Assembly (NCBI RefSeq): GCF_035943815.1
Contig: NZ_DASZBU010000015.1
Span: 1-64,000, forward strand
From: Frateuria_A sp035943815
GTDB taxonomy: Bacteria; Pseudomonadota; Gammaproteobacteria; Xanthomonadales; Rhodanobacteraceae
Reading direction: 5' to 3'
Length of the DNA: 64,000 bases
Of the stretch, positions 37,641 through 46,230 are shown one piece after another. The notes below the pieces were generated by a model, which had not been told where the DNA came from, did not search any database, and saw only the letters and a program-made list of their open reading frames with translations. A program made the position numbers and the translations under genes. Numbering within the stretch: the stretch's first letter is position 1; every line of letters starts with the position of its first letter.

Positions 37641-40022
37641 TCAGCGCACGTCGAATTCCGACGACCCTGCCGCCTGCGAGCTGCCGCCGACCCACACCGT
37701 GTAGTGCGTGGGTTCCACCACCTGGCGGCTGTGGACGTCATGGAAAGACAGCTCCGGAAAGCCGAGCTCGAAGCGCACCTGGCGCGACTCCCCCGGTTTC
37801 AGCGTCACGCGCTGGAAGCCCTTCAGGCTGCGCACCGGCTGCTCGACGCTGGCGCCGAGGTTGCGCACGTAAAGCTGGGCCACTTCCGTGCCTTCACGCT
37901 TGCCGGTATTGGTCAGCGTGGCGGTGACCGTGACCAGGTCGCGCGCACCCGGCCGGTCGGCCTCGGCGAGCGGCAGCGTGCTGCGCGACACGCGCACGTC
38001 GGAATAGGCGAAGCTGGTGTAACTCAGTCCGTGGCCGAACGGGAACAGCGCGTCGTTCGGCACGTCGATGTAGCGCGAAACGAAGCGCGTATCGCCGCCG
38101 CTGGGCGGTCTGGACAGGTCGGCATCGCCGGCCGGACGCCCGGTCGGGAACTGGGCGTAGTACAGCGGCTCCTGCCCGACCGCGCGCGGGAAGCTCATCG
38201 GCAGCTTGCCGCTGGGCGCCACGTCGCCGAACAACACGTTGGCCAGGGCATTGCCTGCTTCGGTGCCGGGGAACCACACCGCCATGATCGCCGGCACGTG
38301 CCGTGCGGCCCAGTCCAGCACCAGCGGCCGGCCGGAGAACACCAGCAGCACCACCGGCTTGCCGGTCGCCGCGACCTGCTCCAGCAGTTGCTGCTGGTTG
38401 CCCGGCAGGTTCAGGTGTGCGCGCGACCCGGCTTCGCCGCTCATCTCGGACGACTCGCCCAGCGCCATGATCACCACGTCCGCCTGGCGCGCCGCCTGCA
38501 CCGCGGCATCGAACCCTGCGGTCGAATCGCTCAGCACGTCGGTGCCGTGCGCGAACAGCACGCGGCCACCGTGCTGCTGCATGCGTCGCTCCAGCGCCTG
38601 GCGCAGCGTCACCACGTCCGGTGCCTGCGCGGCGCCGCCCCACGCGCCCTGCATCTCGTTGGCGGCGTCCGCGAGCGGACCGATCAGCGCTACCGACTTC
38701 ACGCCATGGCCCAGCGGCAGCACCGGTTGTCCGTTGGCCGGCGCGTTGCGCAGCAGCACGAACGATTCCTCGGCCGCGTGGCGCACCAGCGGGCGGTTTG
38801 CGGGCAACGCGTGCGTCACCTCGGTGCCCTGCGCGTAGGGATGCTCGAACAGCCCCAGCGCGAACTTCACCCGCAGCACCCGGCGCACCGCCTCGTCGAC
38901 GGTGGCCATGGAGAGACGGTGCTCGGCCAGCAGCTTGGGGATCTGCGTGTCGTAGAAGTGGGACATCATGTCCACTTCCACGCCCGCCTCCAGCGCCTTC
39001 TTCGTAGCGGTGGCGGCGTCGAGCGCGACGCCGTGATGGGTCAGTTCCATCACCGCCGTGTAGTCGCTGACCACGAAGCCGTCGAAGCCCCATTCCTTGC
39101 GCAGGATCTCGTCCATCAAATAGGGGTTGGCCGTGGCCGGTACGCCGTTGAGCGCATTGAACGAGCTCATCATCGTCGCCGCACCCGCCTCGACCGCGGC
39201 CTTGTACGGCGGCAGGTACACCTGCCGCAGGCGGATGTCGGACATGTCGGTGGTGTTGTACTCGCGCCCGGCCTCGGCCGCGCCGTAGGCGGCAAAATGC
39301 TTGACCGAGGCGGCAACGCTGTCCGGCCGGGACAGGTCGGTGCCCTGGTAGCCGCGCACGTAGGCGCGCGCCATCGCCGCGCCGAGGTAAGGGTCCTCGC
39401 CCGCGCCTTCGGTCGAGCGGCCCCAGCGCGCGTCGCGCGAGATGTCCACCATCGGCGAATAGAACCACTTCACGCCCGCGGTGGTCGCTTCGGTCGCGGC
39501 CATGTGCGAGAGCTGCTGGACCAGCGCGGTGTCCCACGACGCGGCCAGGCCCAGCGGCACCGGATAGATGGTGCGGTAGCCGTGGATCACGTCCGCACCG
39601 AAGAGGATCGGAATGTGCAGGCGGCTGTGCAGCGCCGCGTCCTGGAAGGCGCGCGTCTTCTCCGCGCCGATCACGTTGAGCATCGAGCCCAGCCGGCCCT
39701 GCCTGGCCAGCGCCATGGCGTCGACCCGGGTGTGCGTCTCGGGGTTGGCGGCCAGCGCCTTGTCGCCGTGAGCTGTGGTCGGCGCACTGGCGCCCTGGTC
39801 GTTGTACTGCACGAGCTGGCCGATCTTATCCTCCAGCGTCATCTGCTTGAGCAGTGCATCGACGCGTTGCTCGATCACGGGCGAGGCCAATTGCGCGTTC
39901 GACGGTGCCGCGCCGTGCCGGACCGTCGCGGCGACCGCACCGGCACGGGCACCAACACAGGCAACCGTGCCTGTGCACAGCAGTGCGGCAAGACGCAGAG
40001 GAAAGAGCGATGATCGTTTCAT
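37641..40022 (-). CDS. bglX: Exported GH3 beta-glucosidase (BglX-like)
   Basis: A 793-aa enzyme with a signal peptide (MKRSSLFPLRLAALLCTGTVACVGA). The TIM-barrel half has VDISRDARWGRSTEGAGEDPYL, the KHF motif at 241-243 and the nucleophile D320 in VVSDYTAV. The alpha/beta sandwich has the acid/base region GESSEMSGEAGSRAHLNLPG. The C-terminus is a fibronectin-III-like fold (TATLTNTGKREGTEVAQLYV). It trims glucose from beta-gluco-oligosaccharides in the periplasm. A LacI-type site lies 40 bp upstream. Confidence 0.95.
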   Translation of the reverse strand: MKRSSLFPLRLAALLCTGTVACVGARAGAVAATVRHGAAPSNAQLASPVIEQRVDALLKQMTLEDKIGQLVQYNDQGASAPTTAHGDKALAANPETHTRVDAMALARQGRLGSMLNVIGAEKTRAFQDAALHSRLHIPILFGADVIHGYRTIYPVPLGLAASWDTALVQQLSHMAATEATTAGVKWFYSPMVDISRDARWGRSTEGAGEDPYLGAAMARAYVRGYQGTDLSRPDSVAASVKHFAAYGAAEAGREYNTTDMSDIRLRQVYLPPYKAAVEAGAATMMSSFNALNGVPATANPYLMDEILRKEWGFDGFVVSDYTAVMELTHHGVALDAATATKKALEAGVEVDMMSHFYDTQIPKLLAEHRLSMATVDEAVRRVLRVKFALGLFEHPYAQGTEVTHALPANRPLVRHAAEESFVLLRNAPANGQPVLPLGHGVKSVALIGPLADAANEMQGAWGGAAQAPDVVTLRQALERRMQQHGGRVLFAHGTDVLSDSTAGFDAAVQAARQADVVIMALGESSEMSGEAGSRAHLNLPGNQQQLLEQVAATGKPVVLLVFSGRPLVLDWAARHVPAIMAVWFPGTEAGNALANVLFGDVAPSGKLPMSFPRAVGQEPLYYAQFPTGRPAGDADLSRPPSGGDTRFVSRYIDVPNDALFPFGHGLSYTSFAYSDVRVSRSTLPLAEADRPGARDLVTVTATLTNTGKREGTEVAQLYVRNLGASVEQPVRSLKGFQRVTLKPGESRQVRFELGFPELSFHDVHSRQVVEPTHYTVWVGGSSQAAGSSEFDVR

Positions 40023-40060
40023 GGCAACAAGGCAATGCGAGCGGCAGCGCCCGCTTGAGC

Positions 40061-40076
40061 GTGAAACCGTTTACAC
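40061..40076. promoter_or_regulatory. LacI-family operator-like palindrome before bglX
   Basis: GTGAAACCGTTTACAC is a 16-bp palindrome around a central CG, with 12 of 16 bases symmetrical. It has the AACCGTT/AACGTT core typical of LacI/GalR-family operators and sits 39 bp before the bglX start. A local LacI-type repressor gene is not in the window. Confidence 0.6.
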
Positions 40077-40269
40077 GAGCGGGTGTGAAAAGATCCAGAC
40101 CCGACCGGTGTTTCCTTTCGACCGCGGCGGCATGCCATGCCGCGCGCCGGTCCCCTGACCTGAGTATCGAGCGCGACGACCACGCTCGTTTGGAGCCTTG
40201 GCTCAGGCCCAGGGCGGCACCGCGATCTTGATAGCACCGCGCCGCCACGGGCAGTTGCTACGGATTGCG

Positions 40270-41754
40270 TCATCGCGCCGGCGCGGCCAGCCAGCCGCCC
40301 GAGAATCCAGCCTTCTGCAGGCCCTTGCGGATGTAGGGATTGCGCCGCATCACCTTCCACACGAAGTCGCTGCGCCAGTTCTCGATCATCAGCACGATCG
40401 GGCCCTGGTCGATGCCTAGCTGCTCGGTGTCCACCCAACCCAGCTCCGGCACCAGCTTGCCGGTGCGCAGGCCGGTCTTGGTGTGGAAGCTCAAGTTGAA
40501 GGCGTCGACGAACCCGTAGCGGTCGTAGATCCACTGGCCGTAGCGCTGTTTCATGGTGGCAAGCGCCGGCAGCACGAGCTCCGGTGCGAAGGCGATCGAG
40601 CCGGCCGCCGCGGTGGGTGCGATGGTGCCGTCGTCGGAGACGTAGTCGCGCCCGGCGCCGCGCGCCGTGTAGCCCTGGAAGGTGCGTTCCCGCCCGCCCT
40701 GCTCCACCACGATGCCGCCGGGCCCGTTGCAGGCGGTCAGGCCCCACACGTTGGTGTCATAGCCGGTCCAGCCGCCTGGGTTGACGATGGCGTAGTTGCG
40801 CTGGGCATACACGGCGCGGCGGCTGTTCTGGAAGTAATCCAGGCCATGCGCGCGGTTCCAGTCGTCGCGGATACCACGGAAGTCGATCCACACGTGGCTG
40901 TACTGGTGGCCGAACAGCGGCGCGAAGTTCAGCAAGGTCACGTCCTGGAAGTTGCCCCAGGTGCGATCGTAGGTGGCGGTCCAGGCCTTCCACGCATCGC
41001 CGCCGACCGGATGCGTGGGCGAGCCCAGCGCCAGCACGTAGACCAGCATGCCTTCGTTGTAGCCTTGCCAGTCGTGCGGGATGAACTTCCCGCCCGGTGT
41101 CCAGCCCATGCTGATGAGCGGTTTGCGCACCTGCAGCCAGGGCCAGTCCACGCGCCGATAGATGGCGTCGGCCAGTGCGCGGATTTCGCGCTCGGCCGGC
41201 GTGTCGCGGTCGTAGTAGGACTGCGCGAACAGCACGCCGCCCAGCAGCAGCGCGGTGTCCACGGAGGAGAGCTCTACCCACCGCGCCTCGCGCTTGCCGG
41301 TGTGCAGGTTGAGGAAGTGGTAGAAGAAGCCGTGGTAGCCGGTGGCGTCGTCCTCGCTCGCGTTCTGCGGCGCGTCCTTGAAGAAGCGCAGCGTCGCCAG
41401 CGTGCGCTCGATCGCTTGCTCGCGGCTTATGTAGCCGCGCTCCACGCCCACCCCATAGGCGGTCAGGCCGAAGCCCACCGCAGCGATGCTGGCGAAGGAC
41501 TCGGGTGATGGGTAGTGGTCGGGCACCAGGCCGTTGGCCGGGTTGGTGCTGTCCCAGAACCAGTCGAAGGTGCGTCGCTGCAGGTCGTCGATGAGCTGCT
41601 GCTGCGCGAGCGGCAGGTTCTTGTAGCGGGTGATGGTCGCCGTGGTGGCCGAGCGCGAAGGTGCCGTGGTGGCCGAGCGCGAAGGCGCCGCGGTAGCGGC
41701 GGCAGCCACCGCCAGGGCGGCCAGGCAGAAGGTGCGCAGGTGCGTGAGGGTCAT
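40270..41754 (-). CDS. GH144-like glucanase (glucoamylase-domain protein), exported
   Basis: A 494-aa protein with a signal peptide (TFCLAALAVAAAATAAPS) followed by a repeated SRSATTAP segment. The Glycoamylase domain (PF10091 type) fills residues about 45-480: LQRRTFDWFWDSTNPANGLVPDHYP, AAVGFGLTAYGVGVERGYISREQA, GYHGFFYHFLN, SSVDTALLLGGVL, and VWIDFRGIRDDWNRAHGLDYF. Characterised members of the GH144 family are endo-beta-1,2-glucanases. It follows the TonB-dependent receptor and precedes bglX on the same strand. Confidence 0.82.
   Translation of the reverse strand: MTLTHLRTFCLAALAVAAAATAAPSRSATTAPSRSATTATITRYKNLPLAQQQLIDDLQRRTFDWFWDSTNPANGLVPDHYPSPESFASIAAVGFGLTAYGVGVERGYISREQAIERTLATLRFFKDAPQNASEDDATGYHGFFYHFLNLHTGKREARWVELSSVDTALLLGGVLFAQSYYDRDTPAEREIRALADAIYRRVDWPWLQVRKPLISMGWTPGGKFIPHDWQGYNEGMLVYVLALGSPTHPVGGDAWKAWTATYDRTWGNFQDVTLLNFAPLFGHQYSHVWIDFRGIRDDWNRAHGLDYFQNSRRAVYAQRNYAIVNPGGWTGYDTNVWGLTACNGPGGIVVEQGGRERTFQGYTARGAGRDYVSDDGTIAPTAAAGSIAFAPELVLPALATMKQRYGQWIYDRYGFVDAFNLSFHTKTGLRTGKLVPELGWVDTEQLGIDQGPIVLMIENWRSDFVWKVMRRNPYIRKGLQKAGFSGGWLAAPAR
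41642..41689. repeat. 24-bp tandem duplication near the GH144 signal region
   Basis: Two 24-bp units (41642-41665 and 41666-41689) differ at one base. They encode the repeated SRSATTAP linker behind the signal peptide. The unit is in frame, so gain or loss of a copy only changes linker length. Confidence 0.7.
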
Positions 41755-41878
41755 CCGGTCAACGGTCGTGGTCGATGCGCCGTCGCTCGATACAGGGGAA
41801 ACGGCGATGGAGGTTTGCCGGCCCGGGATCGGCCGGCCGCCTCGCCCACGCCGCCGGTGCGGCGTGGGCGTCGGACAT

Positions 41879-44800
41879 CTAGAAGCGCAGGCCGAGCTCG
41901 AGTTTCACCGTGCGTGGTACGTAGGTGATGTTGCCTACCGGGTTATAGGACGCGAGGGTCGGCAGCGGCTGGCCGTTGGCCGAGCGGGTGGTGTAGAGGA
42001 TGTCGGTGTAGTTGTTCCAGTTGAACACGTTGAGCACGTCAAAGCGGCCGTACAGCGTGACGCCGTGGCCGAGGTCGAAGTCCTTGGTCGCCTGGAAGTC
42101 GACATCGCGGTAGCCGAATATCTTGCCGCCGATCAGGAACTTGCCGGTACCCTGCGGCTGTACGCCCTGCGGCGAACAGGTGCTGCCGTTGGGGAAGGTC
42201 ACGTCCGGATAGCAGCCGATGAAGTTGCCCGGGATCGGCGTGGCCAGCGTCAGCTTGGCCGACAACGTGATACCCCACGGCCCGTCCAGCGAACCGGTGG
42301 CGACGAAGCGATGCTTGGCCGCCGCGTTGGAGAGGATGAAGGGGTACTGGCCGATGGTCGCCTCGTCGAACGCATAGTGCTCGTTGACGTCGCGGTTCTG
42401 CTTGGCGTGGGTGTAGGTGTAGGCAAAGGTCGCGCCCCAGCCCGATTCCTTGGTGTAGGGCTTCTCGGCCGACAGCAGCACCTGCGTGGTGCGCGTCTGG
42501 ATGCCGGTGTTGCCGATGATCAGGCTGCCGAAGCCGGGAATGCCGTTACCCCACGGCTGGCTGCCGCCCTGCCAGAAGCTGCCATCCGGGCGGCGGTTGC
42601 CGAGCGTATAGACGAATCCGTTGTAACTGAGAATCCGGCTGACCGCGGCGCTGGTGTTCCAGTCGCCGACCTGGTTGCGCATCCCCAGGCTGAACTGGTC
42701 CGAGTGCGGCGCGCGCAGTTTGTTGTTGACCATGTCCACTTCCTGCCCGGTGTTGCTGGAGGCGAGCAGCGCCTGCAGGTTGGCCAGGCCGGTGAGGTAG
42801 GCAGGGTTCCAGGCGAAACAAGGCGCGCCACCGTTGTGGCAGAGCCCGGTGGCCGGATCCTGGAAGAACACGTTCACCTCGGGCAGTGCGGACTTGGTCT
42901 GCTCCACCTGCAGGTAGTCGTACAGGTCGCGGTCGTAGGCGCGGCCGACGCCACCGAAGATCACGTGTTGCTGGTCGCCGTTCAAGTCGTAGGAGAAGCC
43001 CAGGCGCGGCTGCACCTCGCCCTTGTACGCCTTGCGGTTGTTGCCGGTGCTGATGTAGTCGTTGATGTTCACGCCGCCGGCCGCCAGCGACTGTGCGTAG
43101 GTCTGCCCGGCCGGGGCATTCGGGTCCTGGCTGTTGAGCGCCGCGACCACGTTGGCCGGGGTGACGTAGTTGAGGTAGGACGGGTTGCGCTCGTAGTCCC
43201 AGCGCACGCCAAGGTTGAGGGTCAGCTTGTCGTTGACGGCCCAGTCGTCCTGCACGTAGACGCCGAACTGCTTGTCCTTGGACGTGGCGACCGGGCTCAG
43301 GCCCGGCACGGGATTGGGAAAGAAGGCCTTGTACGGCGTCGCGCCGGTGCCGGTCGGGTCGACGTTGTAGAAGAACTGAGGGTTGTTGAGGCCGGCGTCC
43401 TGCGCGTTGAGCGTGACCTCCTTGTACTTGGCGCCTAGCTTGATGACGTGGTCGCCGTGCCACTCGAAGTCGTTGAAGGTCAGGTCGTCCTGGATCGCCG
43501 GGCCCTTCTGGCCCTTCTTCTGCGTCGCCAGCGCGTTGGCCGCGCCGGTGAACAGGATGGAAGCGTCGTTGTCGGGGCCGAAGGTGTACGCCTGGCCGTT
43601 GCCGAAGTGGAGCGGCGTGGGATTGTTGTAGGCCCTCTCGTGGGTCAGCAGCACTTCGTTGAAGTAGGCCTCACCGCTGTGCTGCCAGCGCAGCGCAAGG
43701 CGGGTGTCGTTGTTGATGGTGTCGATACCGGCCGAGGCGGCGGTCTGGTTGCCGATGTTGTCGTACTGGTTTTCCTTGCGGACCTGGCCGGTGAGTTCGA
43801 AACGGTCGCGATCGGTCGGCTCCCAGTCGAGCTTGGCGAAATAGAGATCTTCCTTGAACGGCAGGTCGCCGGGGCCAAGCTGCGCGGCGGCCGCCGGCGG
43901 CAGAAAGCTGGCCGCACCAGGGACCGAGCCGGGCACGATGGTGACAGGCGTGTCGAACCGCTTCGCCTCATACGTGACGAAGAAATGCATCTTGTCGCGG
44001 ATGATCGGTCCGCCCAGCGCGAAGCCGTATTCCTTCTCGTGCGAGGGTGTCTTGTGGCCGGCGGCGTCCTCCGCGGGCGTGCGCGCGCGGAAGGCGTCGT
44101 GGGTGTAGCGGCCGAACACCTCGCCATGGAAATCGTTGGTGCCGGACTTGGTCTGTGCGGTCACCGCGGCGGAGGAGATCTGGTCGTACTCCGCCTTGTA
44201 ATTGGAGGTTATGACCTTGTACTCGCCGATCGCCAGCTGCGGGAAGGGGTTGCCCTGGCTGTTGAACTGGCCGCTGACGCCACCTTCCTTGACGTAGCTC
44301 TTCTGGCCGACGCCATCGATGTAGACGTTGACCGAACTGGTGTTCTGCGCACCGCCGCGAAGTTGCGTGTGGCCGGAGGAATCCACCTGGAACACCATGC
44401 CCGGCACGGTGTCTGCGAACTCGAGGAAGTTGCGCGACACCTGCGGGATGGTCCGGATCTGGTGCAGCGAGATGGTGTTGCCCACCTCGGAGGTCTTGAC
44501 CTCCTGCAGCGTGGTTGCGGTCACCGACACGGCGCCCAGGTTGGCCGCATTCGCAACCGAGGGCGTGGCGGGCGCCGCCGGTGCGGCCTGCAGGTTGAGT
44601 GTGGCGGTGGAGGCCACCGTCAGGGTGACCGTACGCTCAGTGCCGGGACCGGCGTCCACCTGGTAGGTGCCGGGCTGCAGGCCCGGCAGCGCATAGCTGC
44701 CGTCGGCGCCGGTGCGTGTATGGCGCACCGCACCGGTGGCCACGTTGCGGGCGGTGACCTGGACGTTGGCCGGGCCGGTGCCACGCAGAGTGGCGTTGGC

Positions 44801-44905
44801 GGTCTGCGCCCACGCGATGTCCGGGGCGGCGGCCAGCGTGGCGACCGAACCGGCGATCAGGCTCGCCAACAGGCTCTTTTTCATCAAACGTAATGTTCTT
44901 TTCAT
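41879..44905 (-). CDS. Oar-like TonB-dependent receptor
   Basis: A 1008-aa outer-membrane protein. After the signal peptide (ending IAWA-QT) comes a carboxypeptidase-regulatory-like domain (VQVTARNVATGAVRHTRTGADGSYALPGLQPGTYQVDAGPG, about 45-90), then the plug (GQKSYVKEGGVSGQFNSQGNPFPQLAIGEYKVITSNYKAEYDQISSAAV) and a long barrel ending in a terminal Phe (LELGLRF). It probably binds an oligosaccharide and takes it up with TonB energy. Its position upstream of GH144 and GH3 genes marks a glycan-use locus. Confidence 0.92.
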   Translation of the reverse strand: MKRTLRLMKKSLLASLIAGSVATLAAAPDIAWAQTANATLRGTGPANVQVTARNVATGAVRHTRTGADGSYALPGLQPGTYQVDAGPGTERTVTLTVASTATLNLQAAPAAPATPSVANAANLGAVSVTATTLQEVKTSEVGNTISLHQIRTIPQVSRNFLEFADTVPGMVFQVDSSGHTQLRGGAQNTSSVNVYIDGVGQKSYVKEGGVSGQFNSQGNPFPQLAIGEYKVITSNYKAEYDQISSAAVTAQTKSGTNDFHGEVFGRYTHDAFRARTPAEDAAGHKTPSHEKEYGFALGGPIIRDKMHFFVTYEAKRFDTPVTIVPGSVPGAASFLPPAAAAQLGPGDLPFKEDLYFAKLDWEPTDRDRFELTGQVRKENQYDNIGNQTAASAGIDTINNDTRLALRWQHSGEAYFNEVLLTHERAYNNPTPLHFGNGQAYTFGPDNDASILFTGAANALATQKKGQKGPAIQDDLTFNDFEWHGDHVIKLGAKYKEVTLNAQDAGLNNPQFFYNVDPTGTGATPYKAFFPNPVPGLSPVATSKDKQFGVYVQDDWAVNDKLTLNLGVRWDYERNPSYLNYVTPANVVAALNSQDPNAPAGQTYAQSLAAGGVNINDYISTGNNRKAYKGEVQPRLGFSYDLNGDQQHVIFGGVGRAYDRDLYDYLQVEQTKSALPEVNVFFQDPATGLCHNGGAPCFAWNPAYLTGLANLQALLASSNTGQEVDMVNNKLRAPHSDQFSLGMRNQVGDWNTSAAVSRILSYNGFVYTLGNRRPDGSFWQGGSQPWGNGIPGFGSLIIGNTGIQTRTTQVLLSAEKPYTKESGWGATFAYTYTHAKQNRDVNEHYAFDEATIGQYPFILSNAAAKHRFVATGSLDGPWGITLSAKLTLATPIPGNFIGCYPDVTFPNGSTCSPQGVQPQGTGKFLIGGKIFGYRDVDFQATKDFDLGHGVTLYGRFDVLNVFNWNNYTDILYTTRSANGQPLPTLASYNPVGNITYVPRTVKLELGLRF

Positions 44906-45309
44906 CGCTGCCTACCTCGAGGGTCGGGGTGCGACGAATAGTTATTAACCCAGAGTGATGACGGCGTCTGCGGACACCTGAAAATGCGGGGCGTTCAGGC
45001 AAGCGCCAGCCAGCCCGTCACAGCCGCCGCGAGCGGGCTCCAGGATGGAATCACCGTAGATTGGCCCGTCGCATGCCGTCTACCTGGCCGGCCTCGACGG
45101 GCCGCGCGCGCGACGGGCTGGGACCCGCCCCGTCCGCCCTTTTGTCGCGGGGGAGGAGGTTGCTCCCTCGATAGGTCGCTCCCTTTGGATCCCTTTCTTG
45201 GCCAAGCGGTCCGATCCGCCCATAGCGATCCGCGCCCCTCGCCGGTGCCGCGCGGTCGGGCGTCCGCTTTCCGTCACGGGCGGCGGACTCGGCACGCGCG
45301 CGTGCCCGC
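44906..45309. other. Gap upstream of the receptor gene
   Basis: A 404-bp region. Its left part must hold the receptor promoter; an AT-rich TTAATAACTATTC lies about 40 bp before the start but I see no clean -35. A GAGG RBS stands before the ATG. The right part holds the tandem hairpins listed as a terminator for the next gene. No coding frame is convincing. Confidence 0.5.
45262..45306 (-). terminator. Tandem hairpins after the 45310-45813 gene
   Basis: GGCACG-CGCG-CGTGCC (45291-45306) is a perfect 16-bp palindrome 3 bp after the stop codon. A second stem, GTCCGC with GCGGAC (45262-45267 and 45283-45288), follows. There is no strong U-run. Confidence 0.5.
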
Positions 45310-45813
45310 CTAATGCCGCATGTCCACCGCGGCGAGCTGCAGGCTTTCCGTCCGGATCGACGCCAATCGCTGCCCGGGCGTGCCGGCCGTCCGCTGGGGG
45401 GCCATCTGGCAACGCGTGCCTTCCGACGGCATGGACCTCTTGCAGTACACGTTCACGACCGCAACCGTCTCGCGGGCGGCATTGATCAACTGGAACTGCC
45501 GCGCCACGCCCGGGCCGGCGGAGTTGTCGATGGCCACGGAGACGACCGGCTGCTGGGCGAGGCCCTGCATGCGCTGGGATTCCAGCTGGTCGGCCGCCCG
45601 CTGTGCCTGCACATACTGCCTGTGGGTGTGGCCGACCAGGGCCTGCAACTGGAAGCCCGCGTCCAGGTGGGTGACATAGGTTTCGTAGGCACGTTCGCCG
45701 GTGACGACGACGTTCTGCAGCTGGGTGGTCTGCGTCTGGTTCTGGGCGAGGCTGACGCCGCCGGCGCTGGCGAGACCGAGTGCGATGGTGATGGCAAGGA
45801 CGGATTTCTTCAT
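45310..45813 (-). CDS. Secreted hypothetical protein
   Basis: A 167-aa protein with a signal peptide (MKKSVLAITIALGLASAGGVSLA). The mature part has NVVVTGERAYETYVTHLDAGFQLQALVGHTHRQYVQAQRAADQLESQRMQGL, a helical region, and a two-Cys segment YCKRSMPSEGTRCQM. No family is recognised. The VVVTGER motif resembles the opening of a TonB-receptor plug, but the rest does not. It is transcribed away from the winged-helix/TPR gene. Confidence 0.6.
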   Translation of the reverse strand: MKKSVLAITIALGLASAGGVSLAQNQTQTTQLQNVVVTGERAYETYVTHLDAGFQLQALVGHTHRQYVQAQRAADQLESQRMQGLAQQPVVSVAIDNSAGPGVARQFQLINAARETVAVVNVYCKRSMPSEGTRCQMAPQRTAGTPGQRLASIRTESLQLAAVDMRH

Positions 45814-46230
45814 GGGAGCCTCCCGACGGACGCCGATGTCCGTGGAGCGATCCTGGACTGGAGCCACCGATGCGCGCTTGAGGGAATCCTGCGGGATATG
45901 CGTGGATTCGATGAGGTTTTCATGGACGCGCCGGCTGATGGAAAGCCGGGACACTTGAAGCCATCCGCGGAAAACGGATCAACCATGCGATGGGTACGGC
46001 TGGAGCGGGCGAGGTCCACCAGCGACCAGACTCGAGCCAGGTAGTGGCCGAACGAGCCCCGATGGCGGGCCAACCGAGATCGAGGGCCAGTGAGCACTTC
46101 GGCACCCACTGGCGCTCGACTAAGGAACCAGACGCGACGCCGCAAGCTTGTCGCACCCCGCTCTCTCGCTGCTCCAGGGTCACGCTTTGGCAACATCAGG
46201 CAACACCCACCGCTGGGATAATCCCCACCC
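45814..46230. other. Divergent gap without a recognised gene
   Basis: A 417-bp region between two divergent genes. It should hold both promoters. A 87-codon minus-strand frame (45920-46183) has no RBS and is rich in Trp/Arg/Ser, and I treat it as spurious. The last part before the GTG at 46231 carries GGGATAAT, which could be a -10. Confidence 0.45.

Noticed and set aside
37333..37695. A 120-codon minus-strand frame upstream of the RHH gene
   Set aside because: It overlaps the end of the GH3 gene and the RHH operator region, has no RBS and no family resemblance.
45920..46183. An 87-codon minus-strand frame in the divergent gap before the winged-helix/TPR gene
   Set aside because: No RBS, composition rich in Trp/Ser/Arg, and located where both promoters are expected.
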